Positions 8,681 to 18,161 are shown, counted from the stretch's first letter. The stretch is 64,000 nucleotides of DNA from Stutzerimonas stutzeri (GCF_038561965.1 NZ_CP139348.1:2108001-2172000); one strand, 5' to 3'. Numbers and translations are program-made. Notes: generated by a model not told the origin, from the sequence alone.

Positions 8681-9064
8681 TTAAAGTTGGTCGTACTTCT
8701 TGCTCGTGTTGCGCGCCCTGTCGACGGGGTACTTCTGCCCATTGAGCCGAAGCTTGTGTTGCACGGCCTCGTCCAGGTCCACGCCCAGGACATCGGCCAG
8801 CCGCACCAGGTACATCATCACGTCGGCCAGCTCGTCGCGCACCGCCTGGGCTGTTTCGGGGCGCTGCGCCGCGGTGATGGATTGTTCCTCGGTCATCCAT
8901 TGGAAGATCTCGAGGAGTTCGCCCGTCTCGCCCGCAAGGGCCATGGCCAGGTTCTTTGGCGAGTGGAACTGCGCCCAGTTGCGCGCCTCGGCGAACTGTT
9001 CGAGCGCTTCGGCCAGTGGCGCTACATCAACGAGCGAGGAGGGCGGCGAGGCATCGATCGGCAC
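8681..9064 (-). CDS. MazG-like nucleotide pyrophosphohydrolase
   Basis: This encodes 127 residues of the all-alpha NTP pyrophosphohydrolase (MazG/dCTPase) superfamily. The metal-binding signature is visible as AGETGELLEIFQW (ExxE) and VRDELADVMMYLVRLADVLGVD (ExxD). Such enzymes hydrolyse (d)NTPs to the monophosphate plus pyrophosphate in the cytoplasm. It is the first gene of a pair with the DUF2075 ATPase. Housekeeping dCTPase function is possible, but the pairing suggests a nucleotide-linked stress or defence role (inference). Confidence 0.85.
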   Translation of the reverse strand: MPIDASPPSSLVDVAPLAEALEQFAEARNWAQFHSPKNLAMALAGETGELLEIFQWMTEEQSITAAQRPETAQAVRDELADVMMYLVRLADVLGVDLDEAVQHKLRLNGQKYPVDRARNTSKKYDQL

Positions 9065-9223
9065 GAGGTTGTCCTTGGTGGCGGCAGGGTTTGCCGATCA
9101 TACTTGAGCGTAAGGCCGATGTAAGTGCGGCCCGGCCCGCAACCATCGGGCCAGGGCCTGCGAAGCGAGAAAGCTGCAGCTTGAGGGTTCCCGGCGTTAC
9201 ACAACATAAGGACGTGGTCGTTT

Positions 9224-9352
9224 TTGTCCCAGCTTTCCCAGCTCCGTAGCCCCGCCGCCGTGCAGGCTGCCATCGATGAGTTCGTGCAGCTCGGCCGTAC
9301 CAAGTTCCTGGCACGCTATGGTTTCGGCAAGTCGAGCGATTCTCGTGCGTGA
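9224..9352 (+). pseudogene. Truncated N-terminus of an McrA-like restriction endonuclease
   Basis: The frame encodes about 42 residues: SQLRSPAAVQAAIDEF then LGRTKFLARYGFGKS, followed shortly by a stop. This resembles the very start of ScoMcrA-type/HNH endonucleases, whose N-terminal helical part has the pattern xAVxxAIxEFxxLGRxxFLxxYGFG. A TTG start at 9224 has AAGGA about 12 bases before it. The rest of the protein is absent, so this is a remnant. Assignment rests on pattern memory only. Confidence 0.45.
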
Positions 9353-9378
9353 CCTGACTGCGATGTTAAGGAGACTTT

Positions 9379-9642
9379 ATGGCTAGGTTACTCTTACAGC
9401 TGACATATGAATGCAACTCTGCTGTACCTCAGAATTTTTGGCTAACGCGCTCACAATTAAAGACGCTTCTAGACATGCTGGAAAAAGACAAGCCAAGCAC
9501 GCGAAAGATTGACAATTACTATTTTTGTTACGATGGCTACTATCTGGGATTTAACTCATCTAAAGAGAATGCCGGGAAATACGGCTTTAAAGAGTGTCCA
9601 GTTGAAATCAAGCAGAAAGTAAAAGGACTCTTGCTAACATAG
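9379..9642 (+). CDS. Small orphan protein, unknown function
   Basis: This encodes 87 residues with a strong AAGGAG ribosome-binding site 5-6 bases before ATG 9379. It has no signal peptide or membrane helix. The middle is rich in tyrosine and phenylalanine (NYYFCYDGYYLGF) and the end is lysine-rich. Base composition is much more AT-rich than the surrounding DNA, pointing to recent transfer. I do not recognise it; small proteins of this type occur in defence or mobile islands. Confidence 0.55.
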   Translation: MARLLLQLTYECNSAVPQNFWLTRSQLKTLLDMLEKDKPSTRKIDNYYFCYDGYYLGFNSSKENAGKYGFKECPVEIKQKVKGLLLT

Positions 9643-10712
9643 AGCCTTAGGTCACTGCCCTCAGAACACTTTTTCCACTGCGATCGCTTCTGGAACCGAT
9701 TGGTCAAAGCTACCAACGTCGCGGCTTCCCAAAGCAGCTTCATAGGTCAAGACGTGCTGGACCGAATCTATCTGGAGCACACCAGCGCGACCCGGCCTAT
9801 CCGGGTGACGCCTAACCTGTGCGCACGCGCTCCTGCCGTTGCTCTAACTCACATCCTCGGACTCTCCGCGACAACACCCCACCGCGACCTCACGCGCCTA
9901 CGCATGCCGGGCACTAGCAGTGAAGCTAAATCGCCGAGGCGCGCGTTTCACTGGCCAATGCTTAAGGTGAGCGCGCGAGCTGTGGAGTTTCCGGTTAGGC
10001 CAGCGAAGAGCCGCCGATCCCATCTCCGGTAAGGGAAAATGCCACTTTACGGGGCATCGTCCATTTCCCTGTAGCCCTAGCGGTGTCAAGCGCACGCGAG
10101 CCTGAACGCTTGTACAACGTCCGTTATCACTTCCCGCAAAAGCCCTGCAACCACCGCGTTCGTCCTGCCGTTGCTTGCTGATGACGAATGATCGAAGCCC
10201 GGTAAAGGTACGAGCTTTTCTCGCGCCGCGCGCCCAGTTGCACGGATCGCATACGAAATACAGCGATCCTAATACGAATGGGAATGCGAGATATTGCTAT
10301 TGTTGACTGCGTTATCTGCCATGGATTGGCCGTCAAGCCCATGGAGCACATGGTTCAAGTGCCCAGGATTCCTCCGCGCGACGAGAGCGATTTGGCGAAA
10401 ACACCTTTTGGGAGCGGGCAATGGTGACACTTCGCATAAAGCTTCATGCCAGACGTCTTTGACTTCACGCGCTGCTGGCGAGCTTCGGCGCATTGACACA
10501 TGGGCAGTTCGAGACCTTCGACAACGGCGGCGCCGAATACGACGCGATCAACTGATGGCGGATTGCACCGTCGGACACACGAGTCGTCCTTTTTTTTTCC
10601 ATAACGCTGGGTATCGAAACCACGACACCATCGGCATTGATGGCGCGACCACGATCAACAGCCTGCTGAGTGAGGTAGGCCTGTGGGTGACGTAGCGCTT
10701 ATGAGGTCCAAG
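9643..10712. other. 1-kb gap without a recognisable gene
   Basis: Only short discordant reading frames are present on both strands. The stretch 10266-10303 (TAATACGAATGGGAATGCGAGATATTGCTATT) weakly resembles a degenerate Fur-type site. A T-run occurs near 10591-10599. The region may be debris between the left island and the siderophore locus and may hold the promoter of the methyltransferase operon. Confidence 0.5.
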
Positions 10713-11738
10713 ATGAAATTTCAACACGCCCATCCATTGCAATCCTGCTGGGATCTCGCGCTGGCGTCTGTGCAGGCTGATGCGTTGGCGACTGCGCTGG
10801 ATAGCGGCCTTTTCGATGTGCTGACCGAACAGGCAGGGGCCGGGAAAATTGCAGAGCAGCTCGAACTTGATCCGAACAGGCTCGAGCCCGTTCTTGAGTT
10901 GTTATGGAGCATGGATCTGTTGGAGCGGTTTCAGCTCCATGACAGCACTGGGTCGACGCCACACTATCGTTCCAGCGACAAAGCAAAGCGTTTTTTCGCC
11001 AAGCAGTCGTCCGATTACTGCGGTGATGCTTGGGCCTTTCGCCTTCGGTCGCTACGCGACTTTGGCACGCGATTGCCGGAATATCTGCAAGTGCGTGCCA
11101 TCGAGGAGGCGCCGGTACCGACCGACCAATGCTGGGCCACGCTTGCTCGGACAAAAATCGTGCAGGAGCAATCGGCTGTTACGGTCGAAGCGGCACTCGC
11201 GATCGTTGCTCGCCTGCCGGAGCTAAAGGGCATTCGACGTTTCCTGGACCTCGGTTGCGGTCCCGGCATGGTGGCCATTGCGTTGGCACGCGCTCTTCCC
11301 GGATGCCATGGCACTGCGTTCGAGTTGCCGCCAACCGCAGCAGTGGCACGGCAGAACGTCGAGATGGCGCAACTCGGCACGCGTCTGTCGGTGCTGGGAG
11401 GCGACCTGACCCGTGATGAAATTGGCAGCGGTTATGACCTCATCTGGTGCGCTTCGGTTTTGCACTTCGTGCCGGATCTTGCGCAGACGCTACGTAAGAT
11501 CCGAGCAGCGCTGGCGCCGGGCGGGGTTTTCGTGAGCATTCATGCTGAAATTCCGCTCACGGCGGCGCAGACAGCCACGGTTCTGGCGTACTACCTGCCG
11601 TTGCTGATGCGTGGCCACCATGTCTGGCACCAGGGAGAACTCGCCGAGGCGTTGTTCGCCGCAGGATTCGCTAACGTCGCCACCTTCGAGAGCGACTTGT
11701 TTCCATTGGCGCCAGTGCAAGTGCTGGTGTGCCGATGA
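10713..11738 (+). CDS. SAM-dependent O-methyltransferase
   Basis: This encodes 341 residues. ATG 10713 is preferred because GAGG lies 5 bases upstream; in-frame GTG 10683 and ATG 10701 are alternatives. The N-terminal 100 residues form the helical dimerisation region of HIOMT-type O-methyltransferases (LATALDSGLFDVL). The Rossmann domain follows with motif I FLDLGCGPGMVAIAL near residue 180, then AFELPP, and the post-motif region YDLIWCASVLHFVPD. It transfers a methyl group from SAM to a hydroxyl or thiol of a small molecule. It overlaps the next gene by ATGA. Size and fold match PigF of prodigiosin synthesis, but that does not fix the substrate. Confidence 0.8.
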   Translation: MKFQHAHPLQSCWDLALASVQADALATALDSGLFDVLTEQAGAGKIAEQLELDPNRLEPVLELLWSMDLLERFQLHDSTGSTPHYRSSDKAKRFFAKQSSDYCGDAWAFRLRSLRDFGTRLPEYLQVRAIEEAPVPTDQCWATLARTKIVQEQSAVTVEAALAIVARLPELKGIRRFLDLGCGPGMVAIALARALPGCHGTAFELPPTAAVARQNVEMAQLGTRLSVLGGDLTRDEIGSGYDLIWCASVLHFVPDLAQTLRKIRAALAPGGVFVSIHAEIPLTAAQTATVLAYYLPLLMRGHHVWHQGELAEALFAAGFANVATFESDLFPLAPVQVLVCR

Positions 11739-12007
11739 TGTCTTTGGCCCTCGGACTAGCCGATGGAGCCGATCTGGAAAAGCAGGCCGACTCCGCGTTC
11801 ATTGCCATCATCCGCAGCGAGCAACGTGTGCGCGACGAAACCGTAGGCAGGTCTTTGTGTCGTGTCACCTACGGCATCTGCTACACCACCCGCACAAGCG
11901 TCGCCGAGCACGTGGTGTTCCCTTGGGCCAGTTACCGCCTCGCTGGCAACTTGATCCATCAGGCCGGCTTTCACGCTTGGCCGGAACGCCGGAAGCCAAC
12001 GACATGA
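11735..12007 (+). CDS. 90-residue unknown protein coupled between methyltransferase and acyl-CoA dehydrogenase
   Basis: The ATG at 11735 overlaps the methyltransferase stop (ATGA), and its own stop overlaps the start of the acyl-CoA dehydrogenase (ATGA). This argues for a real, translationally coupled gene. It has no GxDS carrier motif, signal peptide or membrane helix. It ends in a basic tail (ERRKPTT). I do not recognise the family. Confidence 0.55.
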   Translation: MMSLALGLADGADLEKQADSAFIAIIRSEQRVRDETVGRSLCRVTYGICYTTRTSVAEHVVFPWASYRLAGNLIHQAGFHAWPERRKPTT

Positions 12008-13152
12008 TCGATTTTTCCCTTCCCAATGAAGTGCAAATGCTGGTTTCGACGGTGAAGCGGTTCGTCGAAAACGAACTCAATCCGCTCGAGGATGAGATCG
12101 AAAGAACGAATGCGATCGATCCCAGCGTGGCTGAAGGCCTCAAGCAAAAGGCCCGGGAGCTGGGGCTGTGGGCCATGCATATGCCGCAGGAGGTGGGCGG
12201 CGGCGGGCTGAGTGCCGTTGAATTCTGTCTGGTCAATGAGCAGATCGGCCGAACCAAGGATGTGTTGGCAAGGCGGGCATTCGGCCACGTTCCCAGCATC
12301 CTTGTTCATTGTACCGGCGAGCAGCGCGAGAAGTACCTGCATGCCGCCATGCGTGGCGATATACATGTGTCGGTTGCCATGAGCGAGCCCGAGGCCGGTT
12401 CGGACGCAAACGGCATCAGAACCGCGGTCAAGCGCGACGGTTGCGAGTGGATATTGAACGGCAGCAAACACTTCATCAGCGATGCCGATATCGCGAGCGC
12501 TTATATCGTCACTGCACGCAGCGAGGAAGGTATCTCCTGCTTTTTGGTCGACCGCGATACGCCGGGCCTTGAACTCGGGCCGATACAGGAAATGATGGGG
12601 CATCGCGGTACCCATCAGCACGGGCTGTTCTTCACCGACTGCCGGATCGCGCCGCAACAATTGCTCGGCGAGCCGGGGCGGGGCATGTCGCTGGTACTTG
12701 GCCATCTCAACGTTGCACGGTTGGCCTATGTCGGTGCCAGGGCTGTCGGCATGGCTTCGAAACTACTGGAAATGTCGGTCGATTTCGCGAAGCAGCGCTC
12801 GCAGTTCGGTGCCCCGATCGGCAGTTTCCAGATGGTGCAGAAGATGCTGGCGGACATGCAGTGTGAAATCTACGGCGCCAGGATGATGCTTCTCAACGCG
12901 GCCTGGGAAATCGATCAAGGGCGGGATGTGCGTGAGAAGGTTTCGATGGTGAAGTTGTTCGCGTCCGAAATGCTGGGCCGCGTCGCGGACAGCGCAGTGC
13001 AGATCTTTGGCGGAATGGGCTATTGCACTGAGTTGCCGATCGAGCGCTACTACCGCGATGCGAGGGTCTTCCGGCTTTACGATGGTACCTCGGAAATTCA
13101 TCGGATCATGATCGCGCGCCGCCTGCTCGAAAGAGGAATTTCGCTGCTTTGA
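12004..13152 (+). CDS. Acyl-CoA dehydrogenase-family flavoprotein
   Basis: This encodes 382 residues, the standard length of a one-domain acyl-CoA dehydrogenase. Visible features are the helical N-terminus, the flavin/substrate segment VAMSEPEAGSDANGI near residue 125, SKHFISDADIA, the helical C-terminal part with SQFGAPIGSFQMVQKMLADM, and the end motif LYDGTSEIHRIMIARRLL, in which the glutamate matches the usual catalytic base. It would introduce an alpha-beta double bond into an acyl thioester with FAD. In secondary metabolism such enzymes also oxidise carrier-bound prolyl groups (PigA type). The start overlaps the 90-aa gene by ATGA. Confidence 0.85.
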   Translation: MIDFSLPNEVQMLVSTVKRFVENELNPLEDEIERTNAIDPSVAEGLKQKARELGLWAMHMPQEVGGGGLSAVEFCLVNEQIGRTKDVLARRAFGHVPSILVHCTGEQREKYLHAAMRGDIHVSVAMSEPEAGSDANGIRTAVKRDGCEWILNGSKHFISDADIASAYIVTARSEEGISCFLVDRDTPGLELGPIQEMMGHRGTHQHGLFFTDCRIAPQQLLGEPGRGMSLVLGHLNVARLAYVGARAVGMASKLLEMSVDFAKQRSQFGAPIGSFQMVQKMLADMQCEIYGARMMLLNAAWEIDQGRDVREKVSMVKLFASEMLGRVADSAVQIFGGMGYCTELPIERYYRDARVFRLYDGTSEIHRIMIARRLLERGISLL

Positions 13153-13358
13153 AGCCTCTCAGGCCCTGAGCGTATCGTTCAGTGGCGCGAAATGGTGCCA
13201 GCGCTAATACGCACCAGATGCCCTGGGGCGAGGGACGGCGCTGCGTTTGGGGGAAGGCCGACCGCGGTGAGAGGCGAAGACGGCCTGTAGCGCCAGATGC
13301 GGTGTGCGTTGGGCAGGCCCCTCGGGACGTCGGCGCGAACCGCAACGAGCACAGCGCG

Positions 13359-14396
13359 TTACAGGTTAATCAGGTTTTCAAGCAAGAAGAATGTCGCGCA
13401 GGCCGACTCAACCAGCTGTTCATCATCTGGGCCGACGTGATAAAGATGCCCAACGAATTGCCCTGTCTCGACAACGTCAGTGACATCAAGCACCGCAGAA
13501 ATTTGCATATGTGCCTGGCGGTACAACCAATGCTGGCCTGGGATGAGCCGCGACAGATTGAGCATGGCAGTTGCCGAAATCACGTGCGCGGAAAGGTCCT
13601 GCGGCGGGCGTTGCAACCCTGATGTTTCTGCAGGCTGACTGGCGCCTCCCCAGCGTTCAGTCCAATACGTGCAAGCCTGCAAAGCCGGATGCCGATAGGC
13701 TTCTCCAAACAATCGAACCGCTTCAGCCATGCCCAGCATGGCCCAGGCCTGTCCGCGAGGCCAAGCCCCGGCCGCTTCCTGCTTCGCGCCGTCACCGGCA
13801 TCTAGAACAGCATTGGTTCGCCAGGCGCCATGCTCGGTTGCGAGGTAGTGAAGGCAGGTCTGTAAATGCTGACGCGCCCGTTTGCGTTCTTTCTGGCCTC
13901 CATGACCGTGCAGCAGTGCCAGTGTCGGCGCCAGCGCGTCGACGTTGAGCGCGCGCGTTCCGAGTTCTCCGGCGCCCATGCCGGAACCGGACATCCAGCC
14001 ACCCAATCCGGGGTTGAAACTTTCAGAGATGGCGAGAGCCGCTTGGTTGGCAAGTTGCTGGGACGCTTGGTCTTTACCGCGCTTCTCATGGCCGATGGCG
14101 GTGCCATACCAGAAAACGAAACTGCGATTGATCGATGGCTCACGTAACAATGGGGCAAGTCGCGCCGACCAAGCTTCTGCCACAGCATGGTCGTCTGCAC
14201 TGCCTGTGTAGGCGGCGCGCCGCCACCAAAGCCCCGCCCAGAACCCACCCAGCCAAGAGCCTCGTGTGGATAACGTCCACAGTCCGTCTGCGCTGCGGCG
14301 GAACAACGGGAAACGATCGCCGCATTGCGCGGCAATTTCATCCATTCGCTTGAAGATGGCGCGGATGGCAACTTCATGGAGGTTATTTCCTTGCAT
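13359..14396 (-). CDS. GH88-like (alpha/alpha)6-barrel protein
   Basis: This encodes 345 residues with the layout of unsaturated glucuronyl hydrolases (GH88/GH105-like): GSWLGGFWAGLWWRRAAYTG early, SESFNPGLGGW, an ALNVDALAPTLALLH segment with an aspartate at the usual position, and AAGAWPRGQAWAMLGMAEAVRLF in place of the family's WARGQAWxxYG. No signal peptide is visible, so it is probably cytoplasmic. It sits 4 bases after the MFS gene at the end of the siderophore-like operon, an odd place for a glycosidase. It may act on a non-sugar intermediate; this is unknown. Confidence 0.65.
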   Translation of the reverse strand: MQGNNLHEVAIRAIFKRMDEIAAQCGDRFPLFRRSADGLWTLSTRGSWLGGFWAGLWWRRAAYTGSADDHAVAEAWSARLAPLLREPSINRSFVFWYGTAIGHEKRGKDQASQQLANQAALAISESFNPGLGGWMSGSGMGAGELGTRALNVDALAPTLALLHGHGGQKERKRARQHLQTCLHYLATEHGAWRTNAVLDAGDGAKQEAAGAWPRGQAWAMLGMAEAVRLFGEAYRHPALQACTYWTERWGGASQPAETSGLQRPPQDLSAHVISATAMLNLSRLIPGQHWLYRQAHMQISAVLDVTDVVETGQFVGHLYHVGPDDEQLVESACATFFLLENLINL

Positions 14397-14400
14397 GGAC

Positions 14401-15579
14401 TCATTCCCGATGGCGCATGTAGAGCAACAGCAGGCACAGAAGACCGCCTGCGACCAAGATACCGATCAGGCTAAGCCAGGCGGCCGCGAAGCCCTCTGAG
14501 TGGGCCAAGAACCACCCGAATGCAGGCGGGCCAACGGCGAAGCCGCCGAAGAATCCAACCGATAGCATCCCCGCCGAAGTGGCTGCGCCGCCAAATCGCC
14601 CATCGCGCAACAGCATGCTCATGGCGATGGCATTGCTGGCGGCCACGGTCAGGCCCATTCCCGTCACGCCAAGCCAGAGTGGCCAGTGCTGCTGAGTGTT
14701 GGCCTCGCGCATGACCGCCAGCGCCAGGCCTGCAAGTATGAACAGCACGCCGAGCAAAATGGTTTCGTCCTTCAGCTTGTCAGCGATCGGTGTCAGCAGC
14801 ACGCGGGACAGGATCCCCATGGCGCCAAAGCAACTGACCATGGCTCCGATGGTGCTGACCGATACGCCGATCTGGGCGGCATAGACGCCGAGGAAGGTCA
14901 TGAACGAGGACAGCGCAAGACCTGCGCAAAGCTGAATGGCCATCAATATCGACAGCCACACATTGGGTCCACGCACGCGCAATGGCAGGCTTGGCGCTGA
15001 CACCGATTTTGCAGGTACCCAATAGGTCACCAATGCGGCCATGACCAATGCCACGGGCACCCAGGCTGCCAACGCGCCACGCCATCCCCACATCAGCACC
15101 AGCGGTGGAAGCGCCACGCCCGCCAACAAGGCGGACGCCTGCACACCCGACTGCTTCAGACCGACGACACCCGCTTTCCGCGCAACGGGTACGCTATGCG
15201 CGATGGCCTGATTGGTCGCCGGGTTTGCCAATGACTGGGCCGTCCCGCAAAGCAGTAATGCCGTGACCAATCCACCGAAGCCAGGCAGGACCGCCATTAG
15301 CGAAAAGGACAACCCCACCAGCAGGAACATGCATATCAGCCCCGCACGAGTGCCCATGCGTTGGACCAGTGCGCCTGCCCAGGGTGACAGCAGGGCGGCG
15401 AGTCCGAAGGTGCTGGCGGTCAGCCAGCCCAGTTGCTGACGGGAAATCCCCAAGTCGGCAACCAGGTGCGGGCCCAGGATGCCGATAGCATAGAAGATCA
15501 TCATCGGCATGCCCATCGCTATCAACAGAAGCGCGGACAGTCCAGCCAGCGAGGCAGGACGATGGGTTTCAACGTTCAT
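14401..15579 (-). CDS. MFS transporter, CynX/NimT-like
   Basis: This encodes 392 residues with about 12 hydrophobic helices and a soluble break in the middle (PAKSVSAPSLPLRVRG). The N-terminal half has the MFS loop pattern between helices 2 and 3 (SPWAGALVQRMGTRAG). It is placed after the biosynthetic genes and before the GH88-like gene on the same strand, so it is a candidate exporter of the product or an importer of a precursor. It differs from the second MFS gene at 28350-29603. Confidence 0.8.
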   Translation of the reverse strand: MNVETHRPASLAGLSALLLIAMGMPMMIFYAIGILGPHLVADLGISRQQLGWLTASTFGLAALLSPWAGALVQRMGTRAGLICMFLLVGLSFSLMAVLPGFGGLVTALLLCGTAQSLANPATNQAIAHSVPVARKAGVVGLKQSGVQASALLAGVALPPLVLMWGWRGALAAWVPVALVMAALVTYWVPAKSVSAPSLPLRVRGPNVWLSILMAIQLCAGLALSSFMTFLGVYAAQIGVSVSTIGAMVSCFGAMGILSRVLLTPIADKLKDETILLGVLFILAGLALAVMREANTQQHWPLWLGVTGMGLTVAASNAIAMSMLLRDGRFGGAATSAGMLSVGFFGGFAVGPPAFGWFLAHSEGFAAAWLSLIGILVAGGLLCLLLLYMRHRE

Positions 15580-15641
15580 TGCGTCACCCTTATAAGCTGG
15601 GAAGGGGAGATCGAATCAACAGCGCATCCCGATGACTGAAC

Positions 15642-18161
15642 TCATGACTCAAAGGTCGAGAGATCCTCGCAGACCTCGCCCAATGCCTTTATGAACCGAT
15701 CGGCTTCTGCCAGTGATAGAACCAGCGGCGGCTGAATCCGCATGACACGGTTGTTGTTGGCCGTCACGAAGGTCAGGATGCCGTGCTCCTGGGACAACTT
15801 GGTCATGATGCGCAGGACGAACATGTCGGCCAGCGTGGACTCCAATTCGCGCATGGCTGCTTCGAGGTGTTCGCGGGCCTTGGCAGGCATCATTCGGTAG
15901 GTGGCTGCGGCATTGGCGGGCATCCGGCTGGTCATATCCCGCACGAAGGCTTCAATGCCATTTGAGACATCGTTCTGAAATTCGATGGCGATCATCAGGC
16001 CTCGCCCGCGAACCTCCTTGATGAAATAGTGCTTGCGGGCCAGCGCCTCCAGCCCTTGTCGCAGGTGTGCACCAACCAGAGCGGCATTGCCGGGCAGGTC
16101 TTCGTGCTCGATCACGTCCAGCGCGGCCATGGCGGCGGCGGCAGCAAAATTCCCGCCGCCAAACGTCGAGGTGTGCAATGCGAATCGGTCGATATTGCCG
16201 TAGGCGCGTTGCCAGACTTCTTTCGAGGACAGCGTTGCGCCGATAGGCACCAGACCACCCGACAGGGATTTGGATAGCACGATGATGTCGGGCGAGACGT
16301 CTTCCCATTCGCAGGCGAACATCTTGCCGGTACGTCCGAGCCCGGTCTGGATTTCATCGAGAATCCAGAGGCATTCATGCTCGGAGCACAGGTCCCTCAC
16401 AACTCTGAGATAGCCGTCCGGGGCCATGGTGACACCACCTTCACCCTGGATCGGTTCCATGATGAAGGCTGCGACATCCCCCTTGAGCAACCGGTTTCGC
16501 AACGCCGAAACATCGGCGAACGGAATCTCCTCGCAGCGCGGCAGCAACGGTTCGAACGCCTTGCGGTGCTTCTCACGCCCCGTTACGGACAGGGCGCCAA
16601 GCGTTTTGCCGTGATAGCCATTGGTGCAGTAGAGCAGCGTGGATTTGTCGCTGGCGGCCAAAGCCAGCTTCAAAGCCGCCTCCACGGCTTCGGTCCCAGA
16701 GTTGCTAAGGAACACGCGCTCCAGTCCGGCTGGAGCCAGCTCGGCAAGACGTTTGGCCAGCAGGCTGGCATGCAACGGCGCAGACAGGTACTGCACGAAG
16801 GTGGGATGCTGCTGGGTGAGGTATTCCTGCAGCCTGGCTGCTATCTCCGGATGGTTGTGGCCCGTGTTGAGGCAGCCGTATCCCGCTACGAAATCCAGGT
16901 AACGGCGACCGTCCAGATCCGTCAGCCAGCAGCCTTGGCCATTGCTGAAGACACGCTCGACATGATTGAACTCATAGAATTCACGCAGAATGGGGTTGAT
17001 GTGCGTACCGAAGCAGCGCAGCACTTCTGAGCGAAGCTCCTGGGAGCCGGTATTCAGGTCGTGTACGACAGCTGGCGGCCTGGCACCGTGAAATCGTCGC
17101 AGTTCATCGAACCGAGCGCCATCCACTGATTCGCCGCCGCTCGCCATGGGGTAAGGCAGAAAGCCATGTCCCTCGGCGATGCGACCGATCTCGAGAACCT
17201 TCTCAGCAGGCAGTTCGCGCCCGATGGAGAATGCCTCTGCGCGACCCTGCAGCGCCAGGATCATGGTTTCGGCCAGGCAACCATTGATATTGCGCTTAGG
17301 ACCCAGGCCCAGCGCCATGGCCCCGAAGTCCACTGCGTCAGTCGCAGAGACCAGGCCGCCATCAATGACCAGAATGTCGTCGCGTTTTTCCCAGCCAGGT
17401 TGCATGTCCTTCGGCAACGCTGCATCCACCACGACACTACCGCAAGCCAGCCGCCGAGGATCAATGACCCCACCGGTGGAGGTCGCGGCAACGAACAATC
17501 GGACCTGGGCATAGCAATCTTCCAGACCGGCGTGCAGCGTCACTTGTCCGTGAAATTGTGAGGGCAGGTACTCAAGCAACGTGTCGACCTGCTGTTTCCC
17601 TCCGCGATGCACCAGTCGCAGCCGACACCCCAATGGCGCCAGCAGGCAAACGATGGCCAGTGCAATCGACCCGGGATACCCGAGCACGGCGACCTCCGCT
17701 TTTTCTGGTGGAATTTCCAGCGCGGATAGGACACCCAACAGATTCATATAGGCGGCATACGCAGTCAGCGAGTTACCCGTCGTCACCGGAATTTGCGTGC
17801 GATCCAGTGTCTGCAGGCCGCGATTGCCAACAATGGACGTGAAGCCTCCCAGCCCTACGAGTTCTGCCCCCTCGTCCTTTAACGCATTGACGCCTTCGAC
17901 GACACGCTCCGCAATGCGCCTCGGCTGACTCAACATTTGCTCTGCCGTCAACGGCATGAACTGCAAGATGCCTTCACACTGCGAACCGCTGGCGCTCACG
18001 ATGCGAGTGAATTCAATGAACGGAACCAGATTGCGACGGCGCCAGCGCTCGCCGTCGTAGCCGTTGGCCTGTTCCTCGAGCATACGACCCGCCATATCGA
18101 TCAGCTTGACCTGATGCAGCAAGTCCCGGGATGTGGGGTGGGCAATAAAACCGAACTTCAT
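15642..18161 (-). CDS. PigE-like fusion of acyl thioester reductase and class III aminotransferase
   Basis: This encodes about 839 residues. ATG 18161 is preferred (MKFGFIAHPTS start, GGAG upstream); ATG 18179 would overlap the upstream stop. Residues 1-360 resemble long-chain acyl-ACP reductases (AAR) and the N-terminal domain of PigE: ELVGLGGFTSIVG, PVTTGNSLTAYAAY, then a Rossmann-like VAVLGYPGSIALAI. Residues 390-835 are a class III PLP aminotransferase with SNSGTEAVEAALKLA, GYHGKTLGALSVTGREKH, the aspartate in LDEIQTGLGRTG and the PLP lysine in IIVLSKSLSGGLVPIGA. In prodigiosin synthesis PigE makes and transaminates an aldehyde that then cyclises. Here it likely turns an acyl or aldehyde intermediate into an amine. 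It lies 8 bases after the PigD-like gene. Confidence 0.85.
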   Translation of the reverse strand: MKFGFIAHPTSRDLLHQVKLIDMAGRMLEEQANGYDGERWRRRNLVPFIEFTRIVSASGSQCEGILQFMPLTAEQMLSQPRRIAERVVEGVNALKDEGAELVGLGGFTSIVGNRGLQTLDRTQIPVTTGNSLTAYAAYMNLLGVLSALEIPPEKAEVAVLGYPGSIALAIVCLLAPLGCRLRLVHRGGKQQVDTLLEYLPSQFHGQVTLHAGLEDCYAQVRLFVAATSTGGVIDPRRLACGSVVVDAALPKDMQPGWEKRDDILVIDGGLVSATDAVDFGAMALGLGPKRNINGCLAETMILALQGRAEAFSIGRELPAEKVLEIGRIAEGHGFLPYPMASGGESVDGARFDELRRFHGARPPAVVHDLNTGSQELRSEVLRCFGTHINPILREFYEFNHVERVFSNGQGCWLTDLDGRRYLDFVAGYGCLNTGHNHPEIAARLQEYLTQQHPTFVQYLSAPLHASLLAKRLAELAPAGLERVFLSNSGTEAVEAALKLALAASDKSTLLYCTNGYHGKTLGALSVTGREKHRKAFEPLLPRCEEIPFADVSALRNRLLKGDVAAFIMEPIQGEGGVTMAPDGYLRVVRDLCSEHECLWILDEIQTGLGRTGKMFACEWEDVSPDIIVLSKSLSGGLVPIGATLSSKEVWQRAYGNIDRFALHTSTFGGGNFAAAAAMAALDVIEHEDLPGNAALVGAHLRQGLEALARKHYFIKEVRGRGLMIAIEFQNDVSNGIEAFVRDMTSRMPANAAATYRMMPAKAREHLEAAMRELESTLADMFVLRIMTKLSQEHGILTFVTANNNRVMRIQPPLVLSLAEADRFIKALGEVCEDLSTFES

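Noticed and set aside
9700..10695. Several open frames of 60-130 codons between the orphan gene and the methyltransferase
   Set aside because: No family pattern, no good start sites, and frames overlap on both strands; more like debris.
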